Positions 32,692-40,249 of a stretch of 51,646 nucleotides of DNA are shown here, in pieces. Position 1 is the stretch's first letter; each line of letters starts with the position of its first letter. Under the pieces are notes generated by a model. It was not told where the DNA came from and made no database searches. It worked only from the letters and a program-made list of their open reading frames with translations. The position numbers and the translations under genes are program-made. The stretch comes from Rhodoglobus sp. (GTDB lineage: Bacteria > Actinomycetota > Actinomycetes > Actinomycetales > Microbacteriaceae). Location of the stretch: positions 1 to 51,646 of the forward strand of contig JAODLY010000010.1 of assembly GCA_025464445.1 (NCBI GenBank). Reading direction: 5' to 3'.

Positions 32692-33652
32692 CGACCCCTT
32701 CGCGCGTGATGCCCGTGACCGGGGCATCCGTGCCCGGGAACGCCGTGAGGGTGATCCAGCTCGAGACGCTCTCGCCCGGCTCCAGCGTGAAAGCCTGGCC
32801 GCGGTCGCGGGCCGGCGCGAGGCCGTCGAAAGGCCACGAGCGCTGGGGTTCCAGCCCGAGCATCCTCGCCCTGCCGTACCAGGGGAAGCCGGGGTCGGCG
32901 TTCTGCAGCCAGACCCAGAGGTGGGGAAACGCCTCGAGGTCCCAGGCCAGTCCGAGTGCCTGGCCCTCGTCGCCCGTTGGTGGTCGCAGGGCCACCCACC
33001 CCTCGGTGAGGCCGGTCTGGTAGGTCAGGCGCACCTGGTCGTCGGCGGGGACCAGCCGCAGGTCTTCCGTGCCGCCGTCGCGCCGTGCAACGTGTGGCCA
33101 GGTGCCGGCGACGGCCGCGAGTGGGCCCGTGCTGGCCGGCTCGACCTCGACTGCCGGCGCGCCGGGCAGGTCGATGCGCGACCCTGCCACTGCCGGGAAC
33201 GTGGGATGGTGGCCCCAGATGAACTGGACGGGCCGCGCTCCCACGCACGTGACGGTCTCCTCCACGTACAACGCGGCGCGGTCGGTTGCCAGGCGCACGG
33301 TGCGGGTGAGCTCGAGGGGCAGGCGCGCGACGGCGCGCAGCGTGCACGAGGCATCCTCGACCGACAGCACGGTGAGGCGGGCCAGGGATGTCTCGCCGTG
33401 GAATGCGACCGGCACCCCGTCGATGACGCTCTCCGCGCCGGCGTTGGGGAAGAGTACCTGCCACCCGGCGTGGTAGCGCGAGAGCCAGTCGAGTTCTGTC
33501 GAGCCATAGCGCGGTCCGTCGTCGACGGACAGCGGGGAGTCCCACTCGTGCCAGGCGAGCAGGTTGGCACCGCCGGCGCTGATCGAGCGGAACTCGCCGC
33601 CCCGGTCAGGATCGAGTTCGACGCGGAGGAAGGGGGAGTGCAGATTGATCAT
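32678..33652 (-). CDS. Aldose 1-epimerase-like (galactose-mutarotase fold) protein, 324 aa
   Basis: A beta-sandwich of the aldose-epimerase/DUF4432 superfamily. It begins LHSPFLRVELDPDRGGEFRSIS, has GWQVLFPNAGAESVIDG, the paired-His segment QFIWGHHPTFP (near 168-178) and the C-terminal LWVWLQNADPGFPWYGRARMLGLEPQ, where the conserved Glu of LEPQ corresponds to a catalytic acid/base in this fold. Such proteins interconvert anomers of sugars or remain uncharacterised. It is translationally coupled to the SDR (1-nt overlap), so it likely prepares or receives that enzyme's substrate. Confidence 0.85.
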   Translation of the reverse strand: MINLHSPFLRVELDPDRGGEFRSISAGGANLLAWHEWDSPLSVDDGPRYGSTELDWLSRYHAGWQVLFPNAGAESVIDGVPVAFHGETSLARLTVLSVEDASCTLRAVARLPLELTRTVRLATDRAALYVEETVTCVGARPVQFIWGHHPTFPAVAGSRIDLPGAPAVEVEPASTGPLAAVAGTWPHVARRDGGTEDLRLVPADDQVRLTYQTGLTEGWVALRPPTGDEGQALGLAWDLEAFPHLWVWLQNADPGFPWYGRARMLGLEPQRSWPFDGLAPARDRGQAFTLEPGESVSSWITLTAFPGTDAPVTGITREGVVTTG

Positions 33653-34437
33653 CAGCTGTGCTTGTGGCCCACGGAGCCATTGAGGCTCAGGCCACCATCG
33701 ACGAGAAGCATCTGGCCCGTGACGTAGCGCGCGGCGGGCGATCCGAGCATGACTATCGTGTCCGCGATCTCCTCGGGCGAGGCGATGCGGGCCAGGGGGA
33801 TGCGCTCGCGGTAGGTCGCCCTGACCTCATCGGTGTAGCTCTCGGCGTTCAGCGGCGTCTCTGTCGCGCCTGGCGCTATCGAGTTGACGGTGACGCCCAT
33901 CGGGCCGAGCTCGACGGCGAGCGAGCGTGTGAGGCCGCCGATTCCGCCCTTCGCGGTGACGTAGGCGGTCATGTCGGTCGGGGGCAATGGGTCGACGGCC
34001 GAGCTGATGTTGATGATGGTGCCCGTGCCCGCTGGCACCATGTGGCGTGCTGCCGCGCGTGCGCCGCGGATGTAGCCGAACAGGTTGGTCTCGAGTAGGT
34101 CGTGCCACTCGTCGTCGTCCATCGACAGGAACGGCGTGACGAGCAGCCGGGCGGCGTTGTTCACCCAGACGTCTATGCCGCCCCAGAGTCGCACCGTCTC
34201 GTCGGCGAGGGCGTCGACGTCCGCGGTGGATGCTGTGTCCCCGACCGCGATGTGTGCCTCACCGCCCCGCTCCCGGATAGCCCGCGAGAGCTCCTCGGAG
34301 ACCGCGGGGTCGGTGCCACGGTGCAGTCCCGCGACGTTGTAGCCGGCCTCAGCGAAGGCCAGCGCCGCCGCCCGGCCGATCCCGCGCGAGATTCCGGTGA
34401 TGACGACTGTGCGCCTGGCTGGGTGGGGATTGGCCAC
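33652..34437 (-). CDS. Short-chain dehydrogenase/reductase (261 aa)
   Basis: A classical SDR with the cofactor motif TGISRGIG (about 14-21), VNNAA near 90, the catalytic Ser in INISSAVDP, the YVTAK active site (Tyr-x3-Lys near 155-159) and the C-terminal VTGQMLLVDGG. The GTG at 34437 follows AGGAGG by six bases and gives normal length; the longer in-frame extension runs past the divergent promoter and was rejected. It could oxidise a sugar, sugar acid or cyclitol; a 2-keto-3-deoxy-fuconate dehydrogenase role is one option given the L-fuconate dehydratase further right. The upstream gap carries the shared TGTCATTACAT element. Confidence 0.9.
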   Translation of the reverse strand: MANPHPARRTVVITGISRGIGRAAALAFAEAGYNVAGLHRGTDPAVSEELSRAIRERGGEAHIAVGDTASTADVDALADETVRLWGGIDVWVNNAARLLVTPFLSMDDDEWHDLLETNLFGYIRGARAAARHMVPAGTGTIINISSAVDPLPPTDMTAYVTAKGGIGGLTRSLAVELGPMGVTVNSIAPGATETPLNAESYTDEVRATYRERIPLARIASPEEIADTIVMLGSPAARYVTGQMLLVDGGLSLNGSVGHKHS

Positions 34438-34456
34438 GAAGTCCTCCTGGGCTAAT

Positions 34457-34467
34457 ATGTAATGACA
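34457..34467 (-). promoter_or_regulatory. Shared 11-bp element TGTCATTACAT, copy 2
   Basis: It reads ATGTAATGACA on the plus strand, within the 78-nt divergent gap between the SDR and the Gfo gene at 34516. Together with the next base it forms ATGT-AATG-ACAT. Identical to the copies at 23988-23998 and 39461-39471. Resembles the C. glutamicum IolR consensus KGWCHTRACA at 9 of 10 positions as I recall that consensus. Confidence 0.65.
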
Positions 34468-34515
34468 TTCTGACCGCACGACCTTCCGAAGTCCAGCCGA
34501 GAGAAACGGACATTC

Positions 34516-35664
34516 ATGACGCCGAGCCCCAAGCCCCGCGCCGCCCTGGTCGGGACGGGGTTCATCGGTGCTGTCCATCTCGAAGCGCTGCGCCGGCTCG
34601 CCATTCCGATAGTGGGCGTCGTTGCGTCCACTGCAGCAAAAGCTGCCCAAAAGGCGGCCGAATGGGAAATCGAACGCGGCTATGCGAGCTACGAGGAAAT
34701 GCTCGGTGATGACCGGGTGGACGTCGTGCACATCACCTCGCCTAACGACGAGCACTTCGCCCAGGCGAAGGCGGCCCTGCTCGCCGGCAAGCACGTCGTG
34801 TGCGAGAAGCCCCTCGCGATGAGCTCAGTCGAGACCGGCGAATTGGCGGAGCTTGCGGCATCCACCGGGCTGGTCGCCGCGGTGAACTTCAACGTGCGGT
34901 TCTACCCGCAGGTGCACGACATGCGCGAGCGCGTGACGAGTGGCTCCGTCGGCGCGCCCTACCTCGTTATCGGCTCGTACCTGCAGGACTGGCTGTTGCA
35001 CGACACCGACTGGAACTGGCGGGTGGAGAGCGAGCGCGGCGGGGCGCTGCGTGTCGTCGGGGACGTGGCATCCCATTGGTTCGACCTTGCGAGCTTCGTG
35101 ACGGGGCAACAGATCGTCGAGGTCATGGCCGACCTCACCAACTTCGTGCCGGTGCGCAGGCGCCCGGTCGGCGAGGTCGCCACGTTCTCCGCCGCGAGCG
35201 GGGAGACCGTCGACTTCGCCGTGACATCGGAGGATGCCGCGAGCATCCTGCTGCGCTTCGACGGCGGTGCGCGTGGTGTCGTCACGGCATCCCAGGTCAG
35301 CGCGGGGCGCAAGAACGCGATATCGATCGAGGTGAATGCCGCAGAGTCATCCCTCGCCTGGGCGGGCGAGCGACCGGATGAGTTGTGGATCGGTCACCGC
35401 TCCACGCCCAACGAGCTCTCGCTGCGTGACCCGTCGCTGCTGACCGCATCGGCCGCCGCGATCGCCGGCCTGCCGGGCGGGCACGCCGAGGGTTTCGAGA
35501 ACGCGTTCAAGGCGCTGTACGCCTCGATCTACGCGGACGTCGCCGCGGGAGGCCCCTCGGCCGATTCGCTTTACGCGACATTCGCCGACGGCCATCATGA
35601 GGCCCTCATCGTCGAAGCGGTCGCGGAGAGCGCCCGCACGGGCACCTGGGCAACCGTCGCCTGA
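34516..35664 (+). CDS. Gfo/Idh/MocA-family oxidoreductase (382 aa)
   Basis: The Rossmann start is AALVGTGFIGAVHLEALRRL, the EKP motif is residues 97-99 (VVCEKPLAMS), and the C-terminal domain has NFNVRFYPQVHDMRERV, DTDWNWRVESERGGALRVVGDVASHW with the conserved Asp/His pair expected in sugar-oxidising members. The GAMVSG-type tail is replaced by HHEALIVEAVAESARTGTW, typical of the MviM/YcjS group. It heads a rightward run (34516-37542) with the TIM-barrel isomerase and another Gfo gene, downstream of a shared operator, so it probably belongs to the GntR regulon. It likely oxidises a cyclitol or sugar hydroxyl to a ketone. Confidence 0.91.
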   Translation: MTPSPKPRAALVGTGFIGAVHLEALRRLAIPIVGVVASTAAKAAQKAAEWEIERGYASYEEMLGDDRVDVVHITSPNDEHFAQAKAALLAGKHVVCEKPLAMSSVETGELAELAASTGLVAAVNFNVRFYPQVHDMRERVTSGSVGAPYLVIGSYLQDWLLHDTDWNWRVESERGGALRVVGDVASHWFDLASFVTGQQIVEVMADLTNFVPVRRRPVGEVATFSAASGETVDFAVTSEDAASILLRFDGGARGVVTASQVSAGRKNAISIEVNAAESSLAWAGERPDELWIGHRSTPNELSLRDPSLLTASAAAIAGLPGGHAEGFENAFKALYASIYADVAAGGPSADSLYATFADGHHEALIVEAVAESARTGTWATVA

Positions 35665-35704
35665 CAACTGGCGCTGTCGCTAACAACTCACGAAGGAGAA
35701 CGCA

Positions 35705-36622
35705 ATGAAGCTGGGACTCTTGACCGCGGCATTCCCCACCCTCACGCTCGACCAGGTGTCGACCTGGGCGGCTGCCAACGGGTTCGAGGCGATCGAGGTG
35801 GCGGTCTGGCCGTCAGGCGGCGGCAAAGCACGCAGGTACGCGGGCACTGCGCACATCGACGTGCTCGCCCTCGATCGCTCCGGCGCAGACCAGATCGTCT
35901 CTGATCTCGCCGCGAAGGGCCTGTCGATCTCCGCCCTCGCCTACTATCCCAACCCGCTCTCCGCCGACCCCGAAGAGGCCGTCGCGGCATTCGAGCACCT
36001 CAAGGCAGTCGTGCGCGCGGCGAAGATGCTCGGCGTTCCCACGGTGGGAACGTTCGCCGGGCGGGACAAGACCACATCCCTCGACGAGAACTTCGACACC
36101 TTCGCACGGGTGTGGCCCCAGATGGTGCACTACGCCGGCGACCAGGGCGTGCGCATCGCCATAGAGAACTGCCCGATGATCTTCAGCGGGGATGAGTGGC
36201 CGGGTGGCACGAACATCGCCTACAGCCCCGCGAACTGGCGGCGGATGTTCGAGATCATCCCGGACGAGAACTTCGGCCTGAACTTCGACCCTTCGCACCT
36301 TGTCTGGCAGTTCATCGACATCCCCAGGGCGGTGCACGAGTTCGGTGAGCGCATCTTCCACGTACACGCCAAAGACCTCGAGGTGCGCAGGGATGGCCTG
36401 TACGACCACGGCGTGATGAGCGCGGGCGTCGGCTGGCAGGTGCCACGGCTGTGCGGCCTCGGCGAGGTGAACTGGGGCGCGTTTTTCGGTGCGCTCTACG
36501 CGGTCGGTTACGACTACGTCGCATCCGTAGAGCACGAGGACCGCGCGTTCGAGGGCTCCGTGGAGATCGTGCAGCGCGGGTTCACCATTGCCAGGGACAA
36601 CCTGCGCCCCTTCGTGCACTGA
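35705..36622 (+). CDS. Sugar phosphate isomerase/epimerase-like TIM barrel (305 aa)
   Basis: A xylose-isomerase-like barrel with clear metal ligands: Glu in IAIENCPMIF (near 155), Asp/His in NFDPSHLVWQ (near 195), His in IFHVHAKDLEV (near 220) and Glu in ASVEHEDRAF (near 279). A long WPGGTNIAYSPANWRRMFEII loop is characteristic of its subgroup. Relatives include IolE/IolH-type inositol enzymes and subunits that eliminate the aglycone from 3-keto-glycosides. GAAGGAG precedes the ATG. It sits between two Gfo genes, overlapping the second by 1 nt, which favours action on a Gfo-made keto sugar. Confidence 0.9.
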   Translation: MKLGLLTAAFPTLTLDQVSTWAAANGFEAIEVAVWPSGGGKARRYAGTAHIDVLALDRSGADQIVSDLAAKGLSISALAYYPNPLSADPEEAVAAFEHLKAVVRAAKMLGVPTVGTFAGRDKTTSLDENFDTFARVWPQMVHYAGDQGVRIAIENCPMIFSGDEWPGGTNIAYSPANWRRMFEIIPDENFGLNFDPSHLVWQFIDIPRAVHEFGERIFHVHAKDLEVRRDGLYDHGVMSAGVGWQVPRLCGLGEVNWGAFFGALYAVGYDYVASVEHEDRAFEGSVEIVQRGFTIARDNLRPFVH

Positions 36623-37542
36623 TGGCGGCGCTGCGCTTCGGCGTCGTCGGAACCGGCACCTGGGCGCAGCGGGTGCACGTGCCCGCGGCGCTCGCGAGCG
36701 ACCGAGCACCCCTGGTGGCCGTGCTGGGCCGGGATGCCGCACGCACCGCCGCGCTCGTTGAGGGCACCCCAGCACTCGCCTACACTGACGCCGGGTCATT
36801 TCTCGACGCCGTCGATATCGTGGGATTCGCCGTGCCACCGGACGTGCAGTCCGGGCTCGCGGCCACAGCGATCGAGGCGGGCAAGCACCTGCTGCTCGAG
36901 AAGCCGGTGTCGATGGATGCCGCTGTCGCCCGTACGCTGGCCGCCCGGGCGGCTGAGCGCGGCATCCATTCGACCGTATTCTTCCCGCACCTGCTGGTGC
37001 CGGTGTTCGCCGAGTGGGCGGCCGGGATGCGTGAGCGGGATGGCTGGCGCCTCGGGCGGGTCGAGTCGTACTCCTCGGTGCTCGCCGACCCGGCGAACCC
37101 CTTCCACGACTCGCCATGGCGGCACGAGCACGGTGCGCTCTGGGACGTCGGTCCGCACGCCATCGCCCAGCTCTGCGCGGTTCTCGGACCGGTCACGAGT
37201 GTGGTCGGAAGGCGCGGGCCGGGCGACCTGGTCTCGCTGTTGCTCGAGCACCGGGCGGGCGCCCAGGGCGCGGTGTCGATGGCGGCGGACTTCCCCCCGC
37301 CCGCCCCGGCCGGCGGAGGAACCTACTTCATCGGGGTGCACGGCAGGGCACAGCAGCCCTCCGTACCCGATTGGGATGCCGCGGCCAGGGATGCCTATCT
37401 GGCCGCGATCGCCCACCTGGCCGACCAGGTCGAGCATGGCGCACCGCAGCACAGGAGCGACCTCGGCTTCGGCGCGCACGTCACGGCGGTGCTCGCCGCG
37501 GCCGAACAATCGATGAGCTCCGGCCGCGCGGAGACCGTCTAG
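36622..37542 (+). CDS. Gfo/Idh/MocA-family oxidoreductase, short form (306 aa)
   Basis: The Rossmann motif is RFGVVGTGTWAQRVHVPAAL, the EKP motif lies near residue 91 (LLLEKPVSMD), and DSPWRHEHGALWDVGPHAIAQL carries the conserved Asp/His region. At 306 residues it is about 30-80 shorter than the other Gfo proteins here; the C-terminal sheet is reduced. ATG at 36622 overlaps the isomerase stop by 1 nt (TGATG); the longer in-frame extension was rejected. Its partner role may be the reverse reduction step that regenerates the bound cofactor cycle. It converges with the amidohydrolase gene with a 4-nt overlap. Confidence 0.9.
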   Translation: MAALRFGVVGTGTWAQRVHVPAALASDRAPLVAVLGRDAARTAALVEGTPALAYTDAGSFLDAVDIVGFAVPPDVQSGLAATAIEAGKHLLLEKPVSMDAAVARTLAARAAERGIHSTVFFPHLLVPVFAEWAAGMRERDGWRLGRVESYSSVLADPANPFHDSPWRHEHGALWDVGPHAIAQLCAVLGPVTSVVGRRGPGDLVSLLLEHRAGAQGAVSMAADFPPPAPAGGGTYFIGVHGRAQQPSVPDWDAAARDAYLAAIAHLADQVEHGAPQHRSDLGFGAHVTAVLAAAEQSMSSGRAETV

Positions 37543-38306
37543 AGCGAGGCGATGAGAGCCGCGGCATTGCCCGCGAAGATCGCCTCACGGTCGGCCTCGG
37601 TGATGTCGGCCTCCTCGATGGAGCGGATGACGTCAGCCGGAGCGAAGAACGGCGCATCGCTGCCGAAGAACACCCGGCCGGAACCGATCTCGCGCACGAA
37701 GAATTCCGTGGTCGACGCCTCGGCCTGGTACGCGACGTCGAGGTGCACGTTGGGGTGGGCGAGCACAGCGGCCACGGCATCCGCCCGCTGGCCTTCTGTG
37801 AACACCGGATGCCCCATCACGAAGACCAGGTTCGGGTAGCGCCCTGCGACCGTCGCGATGGCCGAGGGGCTCGCCTTGGCGTCTGGCGTGGAATGCAGCA
37901 GCACGAGAGCGCGGTGATCCCCCACGGCTGCGAGCACGGCGTCGAATGCCGGCGAGTCGACCGAGAAGCCCTCGAACGTGGCGTGGAAGGCGAGCCCCTT
38001 CAGCCCGAGTTCGTCGAACGCCCTGCCCACTTCGGCGACGCTGGCAGCGCCGTGCCGCACCTCGATGCTCGCGAGCCCGAGCGGGAATAGCTCGGGATGC
38101 GCGGCTACGGCCGCAGCGATGCCGTCGTTCGCGCGCCGGGTGTCCTCGATGCCGCCGGACTGGAGCCCCCCGGCGGCCACGGAGAGGATCGCCTGGTGCA
38201 CGCCGCTGGTGCGCATGAGCGCCGTCCAGTCGTCGACGTTCTGCCCCACGCCCGAGGTGATGGTGTGGCCGATGTGCGAGTGCACATCGATGATCGTGCG
38301 AGCCAC
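37539..38306 (-). CDS. Amidohydrolase-family metal-dependent hydrolase (255 aa)
   Basis: A TIM-barrel hydrolase with the N-terminal metal motif IIDVHSHIGH (His near 9 and 11), VFVMGHPVFTEG (metal His near 160), and the C-terminal Asp in RVFFGSDAPFF (near 215). The amidohydrolase-2 group includes sugar lactonases (for example L-fucono- and L-rhamnono-lactonase) and decarboxylases. It is the second gene after the Gfo at 38310 (3-nt gap, GTG start). A lactonase acting on a product of one of the neighbouring sugar dehydrogenases is the most natural guess, and an L-fuconolactonase would fill the one missing early step of the fucose route. Confidence 0.85.
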   Translation of the reverse strand: MARTIIDVHSHIGHTITSGVGQNVDDWTALMRTSGVHQAILSVAAGGLQSGGIEDTRRANDGIAAAVAAHPELFPLGLASIEVRHGAASVAEVGRAFDELGLKGLAFHATFEGFSVDSPAFDAVLAAVGDHRALVLLHSTPDAKASPSAIATVAGRYPNLVFVMGHPVFTEGQRADAVAAVLAHPNVHLDVAYQAEASTTEFFVREIGSGRVFFGSDAPFFAPADVIRSIEEADITEADREAIFAGNAAALIASL

Positions 38307-38309
38307 CTG

Positions 38310-39401
38310 CTACTCCGCGTCGGCGAGGGTGAGCTTGCGCCCCTCGCGGCCGGAGCGGTACGCGGCCTCGAGGATGAGCTGCGTCTTCAGGCCGAAGTTG
38401 CCGTCGCTGCGCACCGGGGTGTCGTTGAGGCAGGCGTCGACGAAGTGCTGATGCTCCGGCACCCACGGGCTTTCTTCACCGTTGATGTGCATGGAGAATT
38501 CGCGGTGGTCGGCGGCCATGACCGGGAGCTTGGGGCTTATCCAGCCGTCGGCCAGCAGTTTGTCGGTCGCGGAGGGTTCGCTCGTGTAGACGCGGAAGGT
38601 GGGGCGAGCCGCGGCATCCCACTGCACTGTGCCCTTGGTGCCGTAGACCGCCCACTGGTCCTTGAACGCCATTGTCGCGCCGCCGGGCTCCTGCAGGCGG
38701 TTGGAGCCGGAGATCTCGAGGATCGCCTTGTCGGTGCGAATGACGATGACCGCGGTGTCTTCGACCTGGATATCGGCGGTGAGTGCCCCGTACTCGGCGT
38801 AGACCGACTGGATCTGCGGGTCACCGAGCAGGTACATCGCGTTGGAGACGTGGTGCACATTGCCATCGAGGATGATGCCGCCGCCGGCGAGGGCTGGATC
38901 GAAACGCCAGCCCGCAGTCACGTCCGGGGTGTGCCAGGCCATGATCGCCTTGAACAGGAACGGCTCGCCAATGAGCCCGGCCTCGATGATCTCGCGTGCG
39001 CGCTCGACCGGGGGCAGGAAGAGTTCGAAGAAGGAGACCATGAGTTTGAGCCCGGTCTTCTCGGCAAGAGCCAGGGCCTCACGTGACTCCGCGACCGACG
39101 CGGTCATGGGCTTCTGCACGAGCACGTGCTTGCCGGCCTCGAGGGCCTTGATGATCAGCGGCCCGTGTGACTTCGATGACGTGGTGATCACGAGGGCGTG
39201 CACATCTTCTCGCGCGAGCACGGCGTCGAGGTCACTGGACCAGGTCTCGAAGCCGAAACGCTTCTGGAATCGCTGAGCGGCCTCTTCGTCGATGTCGACG
39301 GCCGCGATCAACTTGGCGTTCTCCACCTTGGAGAGAGCGAATGCGTGGCTGCGGGCGATACCGCCGCAGCCGACCATGGCGATGCCTAGCGTTTCGGGCA
39401 T
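38310..39401 (-). CDS. Gfo/Idh/MocA-family oxidoreductase with QKP motif (363 aa)
   Basis: The Rossmann start is IAMVGCGGIARSHAFALSKV. The usual EKP reads QKP at residues 96-98 (VLVQKPMTAS), keeping the catalytic-site Lys but losing the Glu. The C-terminal domain has AGWRFDPALAGGGIILDGNVHHVSNAMYLL. AAAGGAC precedes the ATG at 39401. It is the first gene of a leftward pair with the amidohydrolase and lies under the shared TGTCATTACAT element (39461-39471). The substrate is unknown; the EKP change may shift substrate or cofactor use. Confidence 0.9.
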   Translation of the reverse strand: MPETLGIAMVGCGGIARSHAFALSKVENAKLIAAVDIDEEAAQRFQKRFGFETWSSDLDAVLAREDVHALVITTSSKSHGPLIIKALEAGKHVLVQKPMTASVAESREALALAEKTGLKLMVSFFELFLPPVERAREIIEAGLIGEPFLFKAIMAWHTPDVTAGWRFDPALAGGGIILDGNVHHVSNAMYLLGDPQIQSVYAEYGALTADIQVEDTAVIVIRTDKAILEISGSNRLQEPGGATMAFKDQWAVYGTKGTVQWDAAARPTFRVYTSEPSATDKLLADGWISPKLPVMAADHREFSMHINGEESPWVPEHQHFVDACLNDTPVRSDGNFGLKTQLILEAAYRSGREGRKLTLADAE

Positions 39402-39446
39402 AAGTGCGTCCTTTCGACGACGATGTCTGGGGCCGGGAAAGAGAAA

Positions 39447-39475
39447 TTGTCCCGAGACCGATGTAATGACAGAAT
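39447..39475. promoter_or_regulatory. Shared 11-bp element TGTCATTACAT, copy 3, with candidate promoter
   Basis: ATGTAATGACA (plus strand, 39461-39471) lies in the divergent gap between the QKP-type Gfo and the HAD gene. A weak rightward promoter TTGTCC (39447-39452), 17-nt spacer, CAGAAT (39470-39475) would be covered by the element. The leftward promoter is not clear. Confidence 0.6.
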
Positions 39476-39544
39476 GTTCGCACATAGTCGATGCAGCGTC
39501 AAACTATCGGACGCGCATCCCGGGCAGCCAGAGAGAACAGCGCA

Positions 39545-40249
39545 ATGAGAGCAGCGACGCCGATGCGGGTGACCACGGTATTGTTCGATCTCGACGGCAC
39601 GCTGATCGACTCGGCCCCCGGCATCACGAGTTGCCTCGCCGAGACGATCAGGCGATTCGGCGGTCCCGCGCTCAAACCCGCGACCCTGCGCGCCTTCGTG
39701 GGCCCGCCGGTGGCCGACACGTTGCGCACGCTGACCGATGTGCCGCAGTCCGGCCTCAGCGAGGTTATCGAGCACTATCGCGCCCTCTACCTCGAGCGCG
39801 GGATCGCGGAGAGCAGCGTCTTTCCCGGCATCCGCGAACTGCTTGGGATGCTGCGCGAACGTGGCCTGCCGCTGGCGGTAGCGACGTCGAAACGGCAGAG
39901 CCACGCTCGCGCCATCCTCGAACTGCACGGCCTGGACTCGAGCTTTGCAGCGGTGAGCGGGGCGGCCGAAGACGAATCGGCGAGTGCGAAGGATGTGGTG
40001 ATCCGCGCGGCGCTCGAACTGCTGGCCGGCGGCGGTGCCGACACCGCGGGCCCGATGCTCATCGGCGACCGCTCCTTCGACATCCGTGGCGCGGCAGCCG
40101 CGGGAGTCCCCTCCATGTTCGCGGCCTGGGGGTACGGCACGACAAGCGAGGCCGAGGGCGCCGCCCTCGTCGCGACAGATCCATTCGAGGCGGGCGTGCT
40201 GCTGCAAGCGCTCGGCGCTCCCGGCAGCAAGGTAGGTTCACCGGCATGA
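39545..40249 (+). CDS. HAD-family phosphatase, phosphoglycolate-phosphatase-like (234 aa)
   Basis: A HAD hydrolase with all motifs: motif I VLFDLDGTLIDS (nucleophile Asp near 12), motif II VATSKR, the lysine in ESASAKDVVIR, and motif IV MLIGDRSFDIRGAAAAG. The helical cap sits between residues 20 and 85. ATG 39545 or ATG 39563 can be the start. It could dephosphorylate a sugar phosphate or repair side products. It overlaps the Gfo at 40246 by 4 nt and begins the rightward operon that runs on into the uronate genes. Confidence 0.9.
   Translation: MRAATPMRVTTVLFDLDGTLIDSAPGITSCLAETIRRFGGPALKPATLRAFVGPPVADTLRTLTDVPQSGLSEVIEHYRALYLERGIAESSVFPGIRELLGMLRERGLPLAVATSKRQSHARAILELHGLDSSFAAVSGAAEDESASAKDVVIRAALELLAGGGADTAGPMLIGDRSFDIRGAAAAGVPSMFAAWGYGTTSEAEGAALVATDPFEAGVLLQALGAPGSKVGSPA

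Noticed and set aside
39292-40245. Long plus-strand frame upstream of the Gfo gene at 40246
   Set aside because: It is a shadow of the HAD gene and of the QKP-type Gfo gene; the conserved Gfo sequence begins at the ATG at 40246.
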